DNA of 36,312 nucleotides, taken from Rhodocyclaceae bacterium (GTDB taxonomy: Bacteria; Pseudomonadota; Gammaproteobacteria; Burkholderiales; Rhodocyclaceae). Numbering within the stretch: position 1 is the stretch's first letter; the number at the start of each line of letters is the position of its first letter. The notes under the pieces were generated by a model. The model ran no database searches. It saw only the letters and a program-made list of their open reading frames with translations, and was not told the origin of the DNA. The translations under genes and the position numbers were made by a program. Shown here piece by piece: positions 35,446-36,312 of this stretch. The DNA lies in assembly GCA_905339315.1 (NCBI GenBank), contig CAJPFL010000036.1, forward strand, positions 1 through 36,312. Reading direction: 5' to 3'.

Positions 35446-35481
35446 AAAGGCCGTTGCGGAACCGCAACGGCCTTTTCGTTT
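35446..35481. terminator. Terminator between convergent rpoH and SCO genes
   Basis: AAAGGCCGTTGCGG (35446-35459) and CCGCAACGGCCTTT (35462-35475) are perfect complements around AA. T-rich sequence follows on the plus strand (TTTTCGTTT). On the minus strand only a short T3 tract extends the stem. It serves rpoH well and could also stop transcripts from the SCO gene, which ends 14 bases away. Confidence 0.88.
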
Positions 35482-35494
35482 GTGCGAACGATGC

Positions 35495-36070
35495 CTACTT
35501 TCCGGCAACGAGGAGCTTCAGGTCCTTGGCGATCACTTCAGGCTTCTCGCCATGCTTGATGTAGAGCCGCAGCCTGCCCTGCGGGTCGTAGACGTAGCTG
35601 CCGGCGCTGTGATCCACCGTGTAGGTGGTCGGCGTGCTGCCCGGCTGCTTCTTGTAAAAGACGCGGAACTCCTGCGCCGTCCTGGCAATGGTTTGCGCAT
35701 CGGCATACAGGCCGAGGAAACTCGGGTTGAACACCGGCACGTACTGCGCCAGCAGCTGCTGCGTGTCGCGCTCGGGATCCACCGTCACGAAAAGCACCTG
35801 AACCTTGGCGGCGTCGCCGCCGAGCAGCTTCAGGGCCTCGGCCATGCCAGTCATGGTGGTGGGACAAACATCGGGGCACTGCGTGTAGCCGAAGAAGATC
35901 ACCACCGCCTTGCCGCGGAAATCCGCCATCGTGCGCGGCTTGCCGTTGTGGTCGGTCAGCGCGAAATCCCGCGCATACTCCGCCTCGCTGATATCGGTGT
36001 TGACGAATTGCGGCCGGCTGTCGCAGCCGGCCAGCAGCAGGGCCAGTGTGATAAGAAACAGTCGAAGCAT
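35495..36070 (-). CDS. SCO1/SenC copper chaperone lipoprotein
   Basis: Periplasm-facing protein for assembly of the CuA centre of cytochrome c oxidase. It has 191 residues, with lipobox LLAGC (Cys16). The copper-binding CPDVC gives C65 and C69, and the third ligand is H154 in TVDHSAG. The thioredoxin-like fold is shown by VVIFFGYTQCPDVCP and VLFVTVDPERDT. The ATG shares one base with the stop codon of ctaB, so the two are coupled, as is usual in proteobacterial oxidase clusters. The other oxidase genes would be expected just beyond the window. Confidence 0.96.
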   Translation of the reverse strand: MLRLFLITLALLLAGCDSRPQFVNTDISEAEYARDFALTDHNGKPRTMADFRGKAVVIFFGYTQCPDVCPTTMTGMAEALKLLGGDAAKVQVLFVTVDPERDTQQLLAQYVPVFNPSFLGLYADAQTIARTAQEFRVFYKKQPGSTPTTYTVDHSAGSYVYDPQGRLRLYIKHGEKPEVIAKDLKLLVAGK

Positions 36071-36312
36071 CAGAACTTGAAGTAGTGATCCACCAGCAGG
36101 GCGGCAAACAGCGCCGCCAGATACCAGATGGAGTAGCGGAAGGTCTTGTGCGCCAGCTTGTCGCTGTAGTCCCGGTACATGCCGATCGCGTAGGCCAGGA
36201 AAACGCCGCTCAGCAGCACGGCGCAGACAAGATAGATGAGACCGCTCATGCGAATGATGTAGGGCATGAGGGTGACGCCAAATAGCAGAATGGTATAAAG
36301 CAGGATCTGCAG
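36070..36312 (-). CDS. ctaB: Protoheme IX farnesyltransferase, C-terminal part
   Basis: The last 80 residues of heme O synthase, whose 5' end lies beyond the window. The visible sequence reads [19 protein letters not shown] at the edge, then a transmembrane segment [21 protein letters not shown], the loop [19 protein letters not shown] and a final transmembrane helix ending LLVDHYFKF. This arrangement of helices and the KTFRYSI motif are typical of the CtaB/CyoE C-terminus. The enzyme adds a farnesyl group to heme B for terminal oxidases. It is followed directly by the SCO gene. Confidence 0.92.
   Translation of the reverse strand: MQILLYTILLFGVTLMPYIIRMSGLIYLVCAVLLSGVFLAYAIGMYRDYSDKLAHKTFRYSIWYLAALFAALLVDHYFKF

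Overview
The window is GC-rich, tightly packed chromosomal DNA. Its gene families and gene orders fit a betaproteobacterium, possibly of the Rhodocyclales/Nitrosomonadales group. This placement rests on the clusters glnA-DUF4124-ntrB-ntrC, lolB-ispE-tRNA-prs-rplY-pth-ychF, M16-M16-rsmD-coaD-ferredoxin and ftsY-ftsE-ftsX-rpoH, not on a database search. I see no insertion sequence, prophage, CRISPR array or rRNA. No stretch longer than 200 bases lacks a gene.

Layout. Positions 1-3752 (minus): partial trpB2, a secreted DUF4139 protein, coaX and birA. 3847-5046 (plus): a lipoprotein resembling an M48 peptidase whose zinc-binding histidines are replaced by arginine. 5078-9625 (minus): the nitrogen-control block ntrC, ntrB, a DUF4124 protein and glnA. 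A sigma-54 promoter and a pair of NtrC-type sites lie upstream of glnA. 9796-10974 (minus): a cation diffusion facilitator. 11028-14642 (plus): rhodanese, nadA, a YbhP-like phosphodiesterase and clsB. 14652-16074 (minus): a CoA-binding protein and gluQ. 16223-18178 (plus): a membrane PAS-PAS-GGDEF protein. 18168-24950 (minus): a long co-directional cluster read as TPR lipoprotein, lolB, ispE, tRNA-Gln, prs, rplY, pth, ychF. 25045-27904 (plus): mutM and a dynamin-like GTPase. 27932-31899 (minus): M16 peptidase, inactive M16 partner, rsmD, coaD and ferredoxin. 31983-35429 (plus): ftsY, ftsE, ftsX and rpoH. 35495-36312 (minus): a SCO copper chaperone and the 3' end of ctaB.

How the genes work together. 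GlnA makes glutamine under control of the NtrB/NtrC pair encoded just downstream, and the enhancer and sigma-54 promoter are visible. The lolB-ychF cluster joins outer-membrane lipoprotein insertion, isoprenoid and PRPP synthesis and translation housekeeping, with a tRNA embedded in the transcript. ftsY-ftsE-ftsX covers membrane protein targeting and division. rpoH follows them but carries its own perfect CIRCE operator, which implies HrcA repression of the heat-shock sigma factor.

Most of the window is ordinary housekeeping DNA. The most notable points are the CIRCE element on rpoH, the glnA enhancer that overlaps the neighbouring stop codon, the arginine-substituted M48-like lipoprotein with 51-base repeats, the tRNA starting 6 bases after the ispE stop codon, and the solitary dynamin-like GTPase. 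I found no clear candidate for a wholly new multi-gene system.
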